DNA from: an uncultured Ruminococcus sp.
GTDB taxonomy: Bacteria; Bacillota; Clostridia; Lachnospirales; Lachnospiraceae
Assembly: GCA_900066355.1 (NCBI GenBank)
Contig: FMEL01000005.1
Location: 12,603 to 76,602, forward strand
DNA: 64,000 bases
Direction of reading: 5' to 3'
Positions within the stretch are counted from its first letter, which is position 1. Every line of letters begins with the position of its first letter. Positions 17,294 to 25,652 of this stretch are shown piece after piece. The translations under genes and the position numbers were made by a program. The notes below the pieces were generated by a model. It saw only the letters and a program-made list of their open reading frames with translations, ran no database searches and had not been told where the DNA came from.

Positions 17294-18133
17294 ATGTTGT
17301 ACAGGATAGCAAAAATTTTAAATCATAATTCCTTTATGGGAATTTCGGACGAAAACAATCAGGAATGTCTGGTTATGGGAAAGGGTGTGGCTTTTGGCAA
17401 AAAGGTCGGACAGACCGTGTCGGTTGCCACAGAAGCAAAGGTTTATTCTCTGAAGGAGATGACGGAGAGAGGTGATGCCAAAGATATCATCAAATCCGTT
17501 TCGCCGCTCTGTCTCGAGCTTGCGAATGAAGTGCTGAGCCGGGCAGAAAAAGAATTCGAAAAAGTAGACCGCACGATACTTTTTACCATGGCAGATCATC
17601 TTGATTTTGCAATCCGCCGTATTCAGAATGGTGAGCAGATCAGCAATCCTCTGACAGATGACATCCGTGTCATGTTTTATAAAGAATATAAGGTGGCATC
17701 CTGTATCCGAGAGCTTCTTAAGGAAAAATTGCAGATGGAGATCGATGACCATGAGATCGGATATATTGCACTTCATGTACATGCCGCAGTTGTAGACGAA
17801 AATGTCTCACAGGCAATGGAGATCGCAAGGACTGTCCGAGAATGTATTTCCCTGGTCGAGAAGGAAACAGGAAATTCCATCGATGTCATGTCTCTCGGCT
17901 ATAATCGTCTGATGAACCATGTACGATACATGGTTGCAAGAGCGATTCATGGCGAGAAACTGAAAATGAATCTGAATGAATATATGTCTGTGAAGTTTCC
18001 GGGACCGTATATGGCAGCGGAGCGTATCTGCCGCCAGATGGAAAAAAGCCTGAAGCTTCCGGTTCCGGATATCGAGATCGGATATCTCGCCATGCATCTT
18101 GAGAGAATGCTTGATACCAATGTGAATGAGTAA
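17294..18133 (+). CDS. BglG/LicT/GlcT family transcription antiterminator
   Basis: 279 residues. The N-terminal CAT RNA-binding domain begins MLYRIAKILNHNSFMGISD with the typical ECLVMGKGVAFGKKVGQ. Two PRDs follow; PRD1 has ADHLDFAIRR and GYIALHVHAA, and PRD2 has NHVRYMVAR and GYLAMHLERM, so conserved regulatory His residues are present in both. It should bind the RAT upstream of the EIICBA gene and be controlled by PTS phosphorylation. The start at 17294 fits the family N-terminus better than the longer frame. It lies 28 nt after the EIICBA gene, making a feedback unit. Confidence 0.92.
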   Translation: MLYRIAKILNHNSFMGISDENNQECLVMGKGVAFGKKVGQTVSVATEAKVYSLKEMTERGDAKDIIKSVSPLCLELANEVLSRAEKEFEKVDRTILFTMADHLDFAIRRIQNGEQISNPLTDDIRVMFYKEYKVASCIRELLKEKLQMEIDDHEIGYIALHVHAAVVDENVSQAMEIARTVRECISLVEKETGNSIDVMSLGYNRLMNHVRYMVARAIHGEKLKMNLNEYMSVKFPGPYMAAERICRQMEKSLKLPVPDIEIGYLAMHLERMLDTNVNE

Positions 18134-18166
18134 AAATAAAAATATAATATAAAAGGAGATAAAATT

Positions 18167-18424
18167 ATGAAAACATTCGAGTACACAATCAAAGACGAAC
18201 TGGGAATCCATGCAAGACCGGCAGGACTTCTTGTAAAAGAAGCCAAAAAATTTGAGTCTGAATGCACCATCACAAAAGATGGCAAAACAAAGAAACTGAC
18301 ACAGCTTATGATGCTGATGTCCCTCGGTGTAAAACAGGGCGATACTGTAACAGTATCCGTAGACGGAGCTGATGAAGATGCAGCAGTTGCAGCACTGAAA
18401 GAATTCTTTGAAAACAACTTATAA
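18167..18424 (+). CDS. ptsH: HPr phosphocarrier protein, lacking Ser46
   Basis: 85 residues with the HPr catalytic motif GIHARPAG, placing the phospho-His at position 15. At the position of the regulatory Ser46 (normally LKSIMGVMSLG) this protein reads LTQLMMLMSLG, with Gln46 and Thr45. It should therefore carry phosphate from enzyme I to EIIA but not be a normal target of HPr kinase/phosphorylase. AAAGGAG lies upstream. It sits between the antiterminator and enzyme I genes, consistent with a dedicated PTS operon. Confidence 0.93.
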   Translation: MKTFEYTIKDELGIHARPAGLLVKEAKKFESECTITKDGKTKKLTQLMMLMSLGVKQGDTVTVSVDGADEDAAVAALKEFFENNL

Positions 18425-18482
18425 TTCACCGGAATGATCATATTTACTTTTGGCAGATGTGAATTCAGGGAGGAAATAAGAA

Positions 18483-20111
18483 ATGCAGTGTTTTCAGGGA
18501 AAATCTGTATATAAGGGAATCGCAATGGGACCTGTTGTGGTTCTCAGGAAAAATGATTATCAGGTAAAACGTACCAGAATCGAAGACGCAGAGGCAGAAG
18601 CAGCACGTGTGGACGTGGCACTGAAAGCTTCTCAGGAGCAGCTTCAGAAACTTTACGACAAAGCAGTCAAAGAAGTCGGAGAGGCCAGCGCGGCAATCTT
18701 CGAAGTACATCAGATGATGCTGGAGGATGAGGACTATCTGGAAGCAATCCAGAGCATGATCCGCACCGAACAGGTCAATGCCGAGTATGCCGTTGCAGTT
18801 ACCGGCGATAACTTTGCAGAAATGTTTGCTTCCATGGATGATGATTACATGAAAGCACGTTCCGCGGACATTAAGGACATTTCCGAGCGCCTTGTCCGCA
18901 ACTTAAGTGGTCAGGGAGATGTGGACTTAAGCTCGATCGAACCGTCTGTGATCGTTGCAGATGATTTAAGTCCGAGTGAGACTGTACAGATGGATAAGGA
19001 CAAGATCCTTGCATTTGTAACAGTTCATGGTTCTACAAATTCTCATACTGCAATCCTTGCACGTATGATGAATATTCCGGCATTGATTGGTGTGAAGATG
19101 AATCTGGAAGAACTTCAGACCGGAATGACTGCTGTTGTAGATGGTTTTGGGGGAAAAGTGACTTTTGAGCCGGATGAAGAACTCAAAGCACAGACTGAAG
19201 CCAGAATGCAGGAAGAAGAAGAAAAACTGAAACTTCTTCAGGAACTCAAAGGCAAAGAAAACATTACTCTGGATGGCCGCAAAATCAATATCTATGCAAA
19301 TATCGGAAGTGTTGGCGATATCGGTTATGTAATGGAAAACGATGCCGGCGGAATCGGACTTTTCAGAAGTGAATTCCTGTATCTCGGAAGAAATGATTTC
19401 CCGACAGAGGAAGAGCAGTTCCAGGCATATAAACAGGCTGTACAGATGATGGCAGGAAAGAAAGTGATCATCCGTACACTGGATATCGGAGCTGACAAGC
19501 AGGTGGATTATTTTAATCTCGGAAACGAGGACAACCCGGCAATGGGGTACCGTGCGATCCGTATTTGTCTGAAACAGCCGGAGATCTTTAAGACACAGCT
19601 TCGTGCACTTCTCCGTGCAGCTGTTTATGGAAATCTTTCTATTATGTATCCGATGATCACCTCTACCGAAGAAGTAAAACGAATCTATGAAATCGTTGCA
19701 GAAGTAGAAGAAGAGCTGAAAGCACAGGAAATTCAGTACAAGATTCCGGAGCAGGGAATCATGATCGAAACTCCTGCAGCAGCAATCATCAGTGACAGAC
19801 TTGCAGAGATGGTAGACTTCTTCAGTATCGGAACCAACGATCTGACACAGTATACTCTGGCAATCGACCGTCAGAATGAAAAACTTGACGAGTTCTACAA
19901 TCCACATCATGAGGCACTTCTCCGCATGATCCAGATGGTAGTGGATAATGCGCACAAGTGCGGTAAATGGGCCGGTATCTGTGGAGAACTTGGTGCAGAC
20001 GTGACTCTGACAGAGCAGTTTGTACGCATGGGACTGGATGAGCTTTCCGTAGCACCGTCCATGGTTCTGAAGCTTCGTAAGATTGTAAGAGAGATGAAAG
20101 TGGAAGAATAA
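18483..20111 (+). CDS. ptsI: PTS enzyme I (phosphoenolpyruvate-protein phosphotransferase)
   Basis: 542 residues. The N-domain ends in the phospho-His motif GSTNSHTAILARMM (about 180-193). The PEP-binding TIM-barrel domain shows GIGLFRSEFLY, IIRTLDIGADKQ, YPMIT, GIMIETPAA and FFSIGTNDLTQY; the Cys near the end (WAGICGELG) is the conserved proton donor. It transfers phosphate from PEP to HPr in the cytoplasm. GGAGGAAA lies before the ATG. It is the last gene of the EIICBA-antiterminator-ptsH-ptsI cluster. Confidence 0.96.
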   Translation: MQCFQGKSVYKGIAMGPVVVLRKNDYQVKRTRIEDAEAEAARVDVALKASQEQLQKLYDKAVKEVGEASAAIFEVHQMMLEDEDYLEAIQSMIRTEQVNAEYAVAVTGDNFAEMFASMDDDYMKARSADIKDISERLVRNLSGQGDVDLSSIEPSVIVADDLSPSETVQMDKDKILAFVTVHGSTNSHTAILARMMNIPALIGVKMNLEELQTGMTAVVDGFGGKVTFEPDEELKAQTEARMQEEEEKLKLLQELKGKENITLDGRKINIYANIGSVGDIGYVMENDAGGIGLFRSEFLYLGRNDFPTEEEQFQAYKQAVQMMAGKKVIIRTLDIGADKQVDYFNLGNEDNPAMGYRAIRICLKQPEIFKTQLRALLRAAVYGNLSIMYPMITSTEEVKRIYEIVAEVEEELKAQEIQYKIPEQGIMIETPAAAIISDRLAEMVDFFSIGTNDLTQYTLAIDRQNEKLDEFYNPHHEALLRMIQMVVDNAHKCGKWAGICGELGADVTLTEQFVRMGLDELSVAPSMVLKLRKIVREMKVEE

Positions 20112-20201
20112 GTAATATAGTGGATAAATAATATTTGTCCGATATGAAAGTGTGGATAAGCATTTTTTTATCGGGCAGTATTTTTTGAAAAAATATCAAA
20201 T

Positions 20202-20262
20202 TGAAAACCGTTTTCATATTGACACGAAATCAGAATGTGCTATAATATGAAAACGGTTTTCA
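20202..20262 (+). promoter_or_regulatory. Promoter with two Fur/Zur-type palindromic operators
   Basis: TTGACA (20219-20224) and TATAAT (20241-20246), 16 nt apart. TGAAAACCGTTTTCA at 20202-20216 precedes the -35 box and TGAAAACGGTTTTCA at 20248-20262 follows the -10 box; each is a 15-nt palindrome and they mirror each other. They probably bind the Fur-family protein encoded just downstream, giving autoregulation of the metal operon. Confidence 0.8.
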
Positions 20263-20323
20263 ATTTGCATAAAGTATAAAATGTAGATTTATTTGCCGGA
20301 AATTCCGGTGGAAGGAAGATATT

Positions 20324-20788
20324 ATGGGAACGAAAGCACCTTATCAGACAAAGCAGATGAAACAGATTTTGTCCTACCTGCAGACCGTAGAGGGGACGCA
20401 TGTGACTGTTGCGGATGTCTGTTGTTATTTTAAAGAGCAGGGAATTACGATCGGAACGACGACTGTCTACCGAAACCTTGAAAAGATGGTAGAGCAGGGG
20501 ATGGTTGCGAAGTACAACGTAGATGGAACGAGCAGTGCCTGTTTTGAATATCTCGGGGCAGAGGAGCATTGCCACAAGACCTCCTGTTTTCACTGCAAAT
20601 GTGAAAAATGTGGCAAACTGATTCATCTTCACTGCGAGGATGTGGTTAAACTGGAGCAGCATCTGATGGACAGCCACGGATTCCGGATGGATCCGTGCAG
20701 AACTGTTTTTTATGGTCTCTGTGAAGAGTGCAGGAGTGCGGAAGATGGAGAGAAAGAATCAGAGACAGTACACATACGTTCAAAATAA
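20324..20788 (+). CDS. Fur family metalloregulator (Zur-like)
   Basis: 154 residues. Winged-helix DNA-binding part with TTTVYRNLEKMVEQG (about 46-60), then a dimerisation/metal domain with His/Cys clusters HCHKTSCFHCKCEKCG, HLHCEDV and CEECR, which supply structural and sensory zinc sites. The gene heads an operon with a zinc-type ABC transporter and has paired operators at its promoter, so Zur is the most likely identity. Fur or PerR are alternatives that context makes less likely. Confidence 0.88.
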   Translation: MGTKAPYQTKQMKQILSYLQTVEGTHVTVADVCCYFKEQGITIGTTTVYRNLEKMVEQGMVAKYNVDGTSSACFEYLGAEEHCHKTSCFHCKCEKCGKLIHLHCEDVVKLEQHLMDSHGFRMDPCRTVFYGLCEECRSAEDGEKESETVHIRSK

Positions 20789-20826
20789 GAGAGAGTAACA
20801 GTGTTATAGAAGAAAGAGAGCAGAAA

Positions 20827-21828
20827 ATGAAAAAATTGATCATGGGTTCGCTGGCAATTTTGCTGGGTGTGCTGAGCATCAGTATTCCGTTTGCGGGAAT
20901 ACACACAGCGGAAGCAAAGACAACAGAAAATACAGATAAAAAACTGAACATTGCAACGACCATCTTTCCGGAATATGACTGGACAAGAGCCATTTTGGGT
21001 GACCGGGCAGATGACGTGAACCTGACTATGCTCCTTGATAACGGTACAGATCTCCACAGCTTTCAGCCGGCAGTCAAGGATATTATGAAGGTTTCAAGCT
21101 GTGACCTTCTGATCTATGTGGGTGGTGAATCTGACCAGTGGATCGAGGATGCTCTGGAATCTGCGCAGAACAAAGATATGAAGACGATCAATCTGATGGA
21201 GGTTCTTGGTGATTCGATCAAAGAAGAGGAAACAGTTGAGGGTATGCAGGAGAGTGAACACGATCATGATCACGAGGACGAAGAAGAAAAGGAATATGAC
21301 GAGCATGTCTGGACGTCTATGAGAAATGCCGAAGTGATCTGCGATGCGATTGCGGAAACTCTTGAAGAAATGGATCCGGAGAATAAAGAAATCTATCAGT
21401 CCAATGCAGAAACTTACAAAGAAAAACTTTCTGCGCTGGACGAAGCATATCAGGAAACTGTTAACAATGCAAAGCAGAAAACACTGGTGTTTGCGGATCG
21501 TTTTCCATTCCGTTATCTGGTAGACGATTATGACCTCAGTTATTATGCGGCATTTTCCGGATGTTCCGCAGAATCCGAGGCAAGTTTTAAGACAGTTACT
21601 TTTCTTGCGGGAAAAGTGGATGAACTCGGGGTTCAGAGTGTGTTGACGATGGAAAAATCGGATGACCGGATTGCACAGACTGTTATTGAGAATACCAAAG
21701 CAAAAGATCAGAAGATTTTACAGCTTAATTCCATGCAGTCGATCACATCAGAAGAAATTGCAGATGGAGCAACGTATCTTTCCGTGATGGAAGACAATCT
21801 GAGGGTTCTGAAGGAAGCACTGAACTAA
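20827..21828 (+). CDS. Zinc/manganese-type ABC transporter substrate-binding protein (ZnuA-like)
   Basis: 333 residues from the ATG at 20827, where a signal peptide begins (MKKLIMGSLAILLGVLSISI ... AEAKT); no lipobox is evident. Cluster 9 features: NGTDLHSFQPAVKDI with a metal-ligand His, a His/Asp/Glu-rich loop near residues 140-157 (HDHDHEDEEE), EHVWTSMRNAE and a second ligand region FADRFPFRYL. It delivers the metal to the membrane permease. The acidic His loop and Fur-family gene upstream favour zinc. Confidence 0.9.
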   Translation: MKKLIMGSLAILLGVLSISIPFAGIHTAEAKTTENTDKKLNIATTIFPEYDWTRAILGDRADDVNLTMLLDNGTDLHSFQPAVKDIMKVSSCDLLIYVGGESDQWIEDALESAQNKDMKTINLMEVLGDSIKEEETVEGMQESEHDHDHEDEEEKEYDEHVWTSMRNAEVICDAIAETLEEMDPENKEIYQSNAETYKEKLSALDEAYQETVNNAKQKTLVFADRFPFRYLVDDYDLSYYAAFSGCSAESEASFKTVTFLAGKVDELGVQSVLTMEKSDDRIAQTVIENTKAKDQKILQLNSMQSITSEEIADGATYLSVMEDNLRVLKEALN

Positions 21829-21899
21829 GAGGATGACCGGACAGAAGCAAAAATCTGTCTGTTTGAAATAACAAACTGTCCATGACAGGAGGGACAAGA

Positions 21900-22610
21900 A
21901 TGGCACAGCTTACATGCAAAAACCTTACACTGGGATATGACAACCGGGCGATTCAGGAAGATTTGAATTTCTCCATTGATGCAGGTGATTACCTCTGTAT
22001 CGTCGGTGAAAACGGTTCCGGTAAGTCTACTTTGATGAAAACATTACTTCATTTGCAGCCGCCGATCAGCGGAAGTATTGAACTTGGTGATGGATTAAAG
22101 AAAAACGAGATCGGTTATCTGCCGCAGCAGACACTGGTACAGAGAGATTTTCCGGCATCGGTACGTGAGATCGTGCTTTCCGGGTGTCAGAGTCGGTGCG
22201 GATTGCGTCCTTTCTATAACAAAGAAGAAAAAATGGTCGCACAGAAAGCAATGGAAAAAATGATGATTCAGGATCTTGCAGATCAGTGTTATCGTGAACT
22301 TTCCGGTGGACAGCAGCAAAGGGTACTTCTTGCAAGAGCACTTTGTGCTGCACAGAAAATCCTGCTTCTTGATGAGCCGGTGTCCGGTCTGGACCCACGT
22401 GTGACCGCAGAAATGTATCAGTTGATCAAAGACCTGAATAAAAAAGACGGAATTACGATCATCATGATCTCACATGATATTGCAGCGGCAGTTAAATATG
22501 CGACACATATTCTTCATATCGGAGAACACTGCTTCTTCGGAACGAAGAAACAGTATCTGCAGAGCAGTCTGGGCAAAGCATTTACCGGACAGGAAGGAGA
22601 GGATGAGTAA
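21900..22610 (+). CDS. Metal ABC transporter ATP-binding protein (ZnuC-like)
   Basis: 236 residues from the ATG at 21900, preceded by AGGAGGG. Walker A GENGSGKST (about 34-42), signature LSGGQQQRVLLARAL, Walker B ILLLDEPVSGLD. It powers metal import with the permease, whose start codon lies inside this gene's last codons (8-nt overlap), showing translational coupling. Member of the Zur-like/ZnuA/ZnuC/ZnuB operon. Confidence 0.93.
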   Translation: MAQLTCKNLTLGYDNRAIQEDLNFSIDAGDYLCIVGENGSGKSTLMKTLLHLQPPISGSIELGDGLKKNEIGYLPQQTLVQRDFPASVREIVLSGCQSRCGLRPFYNKEEKMVAQKAMEKMMIQDLADQCYRELSGGQQQRVLLARALCAAQKILLLDEPVSGLDPRVTAEMYQLIKDLNKKDGITIIMISHDIAAAVKYATHILHIGEHCFFGTKKQYLQSSLGKAFTGQEGEDE

Positions 22611-23448
22611 GATGTTTGAAACACTTCATATGTATTTTCAGTATCCGTTCGTTCGGTATGCACTGATCGTCGGTGTTCTGATCGCGCTTTGTTCCTCGCT
22701 TCTTGGTGTGACGCTGGTACTGAAACGATTTTCCTTTATCGGTGACGGACTTTCGCATGTGGCATTTGGTGCGATGGCGATTGCATCTGTCTTAAATATT
22801 ACAAACAATATGCTGTTTATTCTTCCGGTGACGGTAGTATGTGCGATTTTTCTTCTTCGTGCTGGACAGAATACCAGGATCAAAGGCGATGCGGCAATCG
22901 CGATGATTTCTGTCGGAGCGCTTGCAATCGGTTATCTTCTGATGAACCTTTTTTCGACAAGCCCGAATATCTCAGGGGATGTCTGCAGTACGCTGTTTGG
23001 TTCGACTTCTATTCTGACACTGACAAAAGGCGAAGTATGGCTGTGTGCGATTCTTTCCGTCGTGGTTGTAGCAATTTTTATTTTGTTTTACAATAAGATT
23101 TTTGCGGTGACGTTTGATGAAAATTTTGCGAGAGCGACGGGGACGAGAGCCAATGCATACAATCTGCTGATCGCGGTTGTGATCGCAGTGATCATTGTAC
23201 TTGCAATGAATCTGGTCGGTTCACTTCTGATTTCAGCTCTTGTGATCTTTCCGGCGCTGTCCGCAATGAGACTTTTTAAATCCTTCCGCTCCGTTACGAT
23301 CAGTGCGGCAGTAATGTCCGTACTCAGCGCAACGGCCGGAATTCTGATTTCTATTCTTGTCGGAACACCGGTTGGCTCTACGATTGTAGCAGTGGATATT
23401 GCAGTATTTCTTGTTTCCTATGGGATTGGGAGAATTACGGGCAGGTAG
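22603..23448 (+). CDS. Metal ABC transporter permease (ZnuB-like)
   Basis: 281 residues from the ATG at 22603 (GGAAGGAGAGG upstream). About seven to nine hydrophobic segments with the ABC-3 family features FSFIGDGLSHVAFGAMA (about 42-58) and MNLVGSLLISALVIFPALSAM. It forms the metal channel. Last gene of the operon; a clear terminator follows at 23501. Confidence 0.93.
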   Translation: MSKMFETLHMYFQYPFVRYALIVGVLIALCSSLLGVTLVLKRFSFIGDGLSHVAFGAMAIASVLNITNNMLFILPVTVVCAIFLLRAGQNTRIKGDAAIAMISVGALAIGYLLMNLFSTSPNISGDVCSTLFGSTSILTLTKGEVWLCAILSVVVVAIFILFYNKIFAVTFDENFARATGTRANAYNLLIAVVIAVIIVLAMNLVGSLLISALVIFPALSAMRLFKSFRSVTISAAVMSVLSATAGILISILVGTPVGSTIVAVDIAVFLVSYGIGRITGR

Positions 23449-23500
23449 AAGAAAGGATAATCCGAAAATTTTGTCAGGAATATGAAAAAACTGAAATTAA

Positions 23501-23541
23501 AATATCTCAGCCGACATCAGACGCTGACTGAGATATTTTTG
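23501..23541 (+). terminator. Intrinsic terminator of the metal ABC operon
   Basis: AATATCTCAG and CTGAGATATT form the stem (with CAGCG-like inner pairing), followed by a short T-run. Confidence 0.82.
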
Positions 23542-23626
23542 CAGATATTGACAGTAACAGTTCAGAAGGTTATCTTATATGAAGATACTGAATTGTTACT
23601 ATTTACAGCAGGGATTCCTGTGGAGA

Positions 23627-24148
23627 TCAGATCTCTACAAGAATTCCTTTTTCTTTGTCATAGCGGCAGTATTTGCCATTGCCGGAAATAAACGGCTGAT
23701 ATGTATCGGTACGTACATCTTTGACATAAACGATACCGGTTGCGATCATCTCAACAAGAGAGAAACGTTTGCTCAGGCTGGAAATCCAGGCATAAGTTTT
23801 TTCACTGTCGGAATCAGCGGCAATCAGGCTGTAGCCGCCGTCGCATGCCTTCAGTGAGAAGTAGATTTTCTCCGGTTTTACCACTTCTTTAAAAACCTGG
23901 CTGGTGATGTAGGAAGAGAAATTCTCTTTTACAAATTTCTGGAAGGTTTTTGTGGTATAAACTTCTCCGGATCCTTCATCTGTGATCCGGTCACCGCGCT
24001 CCAGGCGATTTTTGATCAGTGTCAGAACCTCAATAGTCCAGTTGATAAAGGAGATACTACTGTAGGTCATGCTTTCCTGAAGCTGATCGATCAGCTTCTT
24101 TGTCAGGACGTTTGATTTCGCTGCTTCGTTAAAAAGTTCTTCGTTCAT
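23627..24148 (-). CDS. Conserved protein of unknown function
   Basis: 173 residues from the ATG at 24148, with GGAGGGAACATT upstream; the longer frame has no ribosome site. Predicted soluble, mixed alpha/beta, with an N-terminal helical part (MNEELFNEAAKSNVLTKKLI) and a C-terminal part rich in Tyr and Lys (KIYFSLKACDGGYSLIAAD). No transmembrane segment or recognisable motif. It is transcribed divergently from the oxidoreductase gene and convergently with the metal operon. I do not recognise the family. Confidence 0.75.
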   Translation of the reverse strand: MNEELFNEAAKSNVLTKKLIDQLQESMTYSSISFINWTIEVLTLIKNRLERGDRITDEGSGEVYTTKTFQKFVKENFSSYITSQVFKEVVKPEKIYFSLKACDGGYSLIAADSDSEKTYAWISSLSKRFSLVEMIATGIVYVKDVRTDTYQPFISGNGKYCRYDKEKGILVEI

Positions 24149-24330
24149 AATGTTCCCTCCATAAAAATTTATGTGGTAATTGATAATTTTTATTATAAAA
24201 GGTCGTTGTGCAAAAAGCAATGAAAAAGCTGTAAAAGAGGATGAAAATTATATAAAATATACATGCAGATTTTGAAGTTGCAGATACTAAAAAGCTGTGA
24301 CTTTTTTTGTGAAATAAAGAAATAAAAGGA

Positions 24331-24360
24331 CTTGACAAGCAGTAAAAAAACTGTGTTATA
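24331..24360 (+). promoter_or_regulatory. Predicted promoter of the oxidoreductase gene
   Basis: TTGACA near 24334, then a TATATAA box near 24357 about 17 nt downstream, 30-40 nt before the ribosome site of the 24400 gene. Confidence 0.5.
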
Positions 24361-24399
24361 TAAATTATACAGGAGTAAACAGAAAGAGAGGCAAAAACG

Positions 24400-25383
24400 A
24401 TGAAAAAAATCAAATGGGGCGTTATGGGAACTGCATTTATCTGTGAGCGAAGTACTTTTCCGGGAATGTTGCAGGCAGAAAACTGCGAGATGTATGCAAT
24501 TGCCGGAAGAAGTATGGAAAAAGCAGAGCAGTTCAAAGAAAAATATGGATTTGAGAAAGCATATGGAAGTTACGAGGAGCTGCTGACAGATCCGGAGATT
24601 GAAGCAGTTTACATTCCGCTTCCGAATACCATGCATTATGAGTGGACGATCAAAGCACTGAAAAGCGGCAAACATGTACTCTGTGAGAAACCGCTTGCAC
24701 CAACAGAAGCACAGGCAAAAGAAATGTTTGCAGCAGCAGAAGAAAACCATGTATACCTGATGGAAGCATTTGCTTATCAGCACAGTCCGTATCTGACAGC
24801 CATCAGAGAAGAAATCAAAAATGGAACGATTGGTGATATTCGTTACATGGAATCTGCCTATATCACTTCTGACTATAACAAAAATAACATCCGCATGCGC
24901 AGAGATACTCTCGGAGGATGCACCTACGATCTTGGTGTTTACAACACAAGCCTGATTTTGAGGACTCTGGCAGAAGAGCCGACAGAGATCAGGGCAATCG
25001 CAAGTTTTTCTGAAGAAAAAATCGACAAATTTACTTCTGTTATAATGGAATATGGTGATGGCAAAAAGGCTGCTTTTTCCTGTGGAATGGTGCTTGCAAC
25101 TGACCTTGACCGTCATATTGACCGTTTCGAGATTCAGGGAACAAAAGGAAGCATTAAAGGAACCGGATTTGAGTTCAACGGTGATGGTGAGCTGAGTTAC
25201 ACAGTAACGATGTTTGACGGAAAAGAAGAAGTAAAAACCGTTTCTGTGCCACAGAATTACCGCCTCGAAGTAGAACAGCTCGGACGCTGTGTGGCAGGAG
25301 AGGAAACACCGGCGGTCACTAAAGAATTTTCACTTGCAAATGCAAGGATTATTGACAGCATTCTGAAAGAAATCGGATATTGA
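24400..25383 (+). CDS. Gfo/Idh/MocA family oxidoreductase
   Basis: 327 residues. The N-terminal Rossmann segment is KIKWGVMGTAFICERS, and the family EKP motif occurs as LCEKPLAPTEAQA (about 93-105), with the catalytic Lys. The C-terminal alpha/beta domain contains GGCTYDLGVYNTSLILRTL. Enzymes of this family use NAD(P) to oxidise or reduce sugars, inositols or similar compounds; no substrate can be assigned from context. GAGAGG lies upstream. A terminator followed by a palindromic repeat lies downstream. Confidence 0.9.
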   Translation: MKKIKWGVMGTAFICERSTFPGMLQAENCEMYAIAGRSMEKAEQFKEKYGFEKAYGSYEELLTDPEIEAVYIPLPNTMHYEWTIKALKSGKHVLCEKPLAPTEAQAKEMFAAAEENHVYLMEAFAYQHSPYLTAIREEIKNGTIGDIRYMESAYITSDYNKNNIRMRRDTLGGCTYDLGVYNTSLILRTLAEEPTEIRAIASFSEEKIDKFTSVIMEYGDGKKAAFSCGMVLATDLDRHIDRFEIQGTKGSIKGTGFEFNGDGELSYTVTMFDGKEEVKTVSVPQNYRLEVEQLGRCVAGEETPAVTKEFSLANARIIDSILKEIGY

Positions 25384-25422
25384 GGTTCACATTTGAAAAT
25401 TAAAGAAATGCATTTATCGAAA

Positions 25423-25457
25423 GACATGTACGCTGTAAATGGCGTGCATGTTTTTTT
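25423..25457 (+). terminator. Intrinsic terminator after the oxidoreductase gene
   Basis: ACATGTACGC pairs with GCGTGCATGT and is followed by seven T. The family 2 repeat starts in this T-run. Confidence 0.82.
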
Positions 25458-25512
25458 ATGTAATAGGAAATTACTCCGTAATGTTCCTATTACATAAAAA
25501 CGCTCCGCTTTG
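25456..25512. repeat. Family 2 palindromic repeat, deleted copy (R1)
   Basis: TTATGTAATAGGAA and TTCCTATTACATAA form a 14-bp stem around ATTACTCCGTAATG. Then AAACGCTCCGC joins directly to TTTGTTC. Compared with copy R2 (32991-33170) the middle is missing between two CCGC direct repeats. Confidence 0.85.
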
Positions 25513-25652
25513 TTCCTAAAGCAGAACGAGGTTGAGAAAAGAAGATAAATCGGCTATAATGAACATAAGTGTGAAAATGAAAAACGAACTGCAAATTAAT
25601 TGTGGATCAGTTGCAGGAAGCAATAATTGTATACTGGCAGGATGGGTACAGA

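Noticed and set aside
18966..19955. Long open frame on the minus strand inside ptsI (329 codons)
   Set aside because: Antisense shadow of a well-conserved enzyme I gene; Cys/His/Phe-rich composition without motifs. Similar long antisense frames in tex, the BMP gene, nupP and the kinases were rejected for the same reason.
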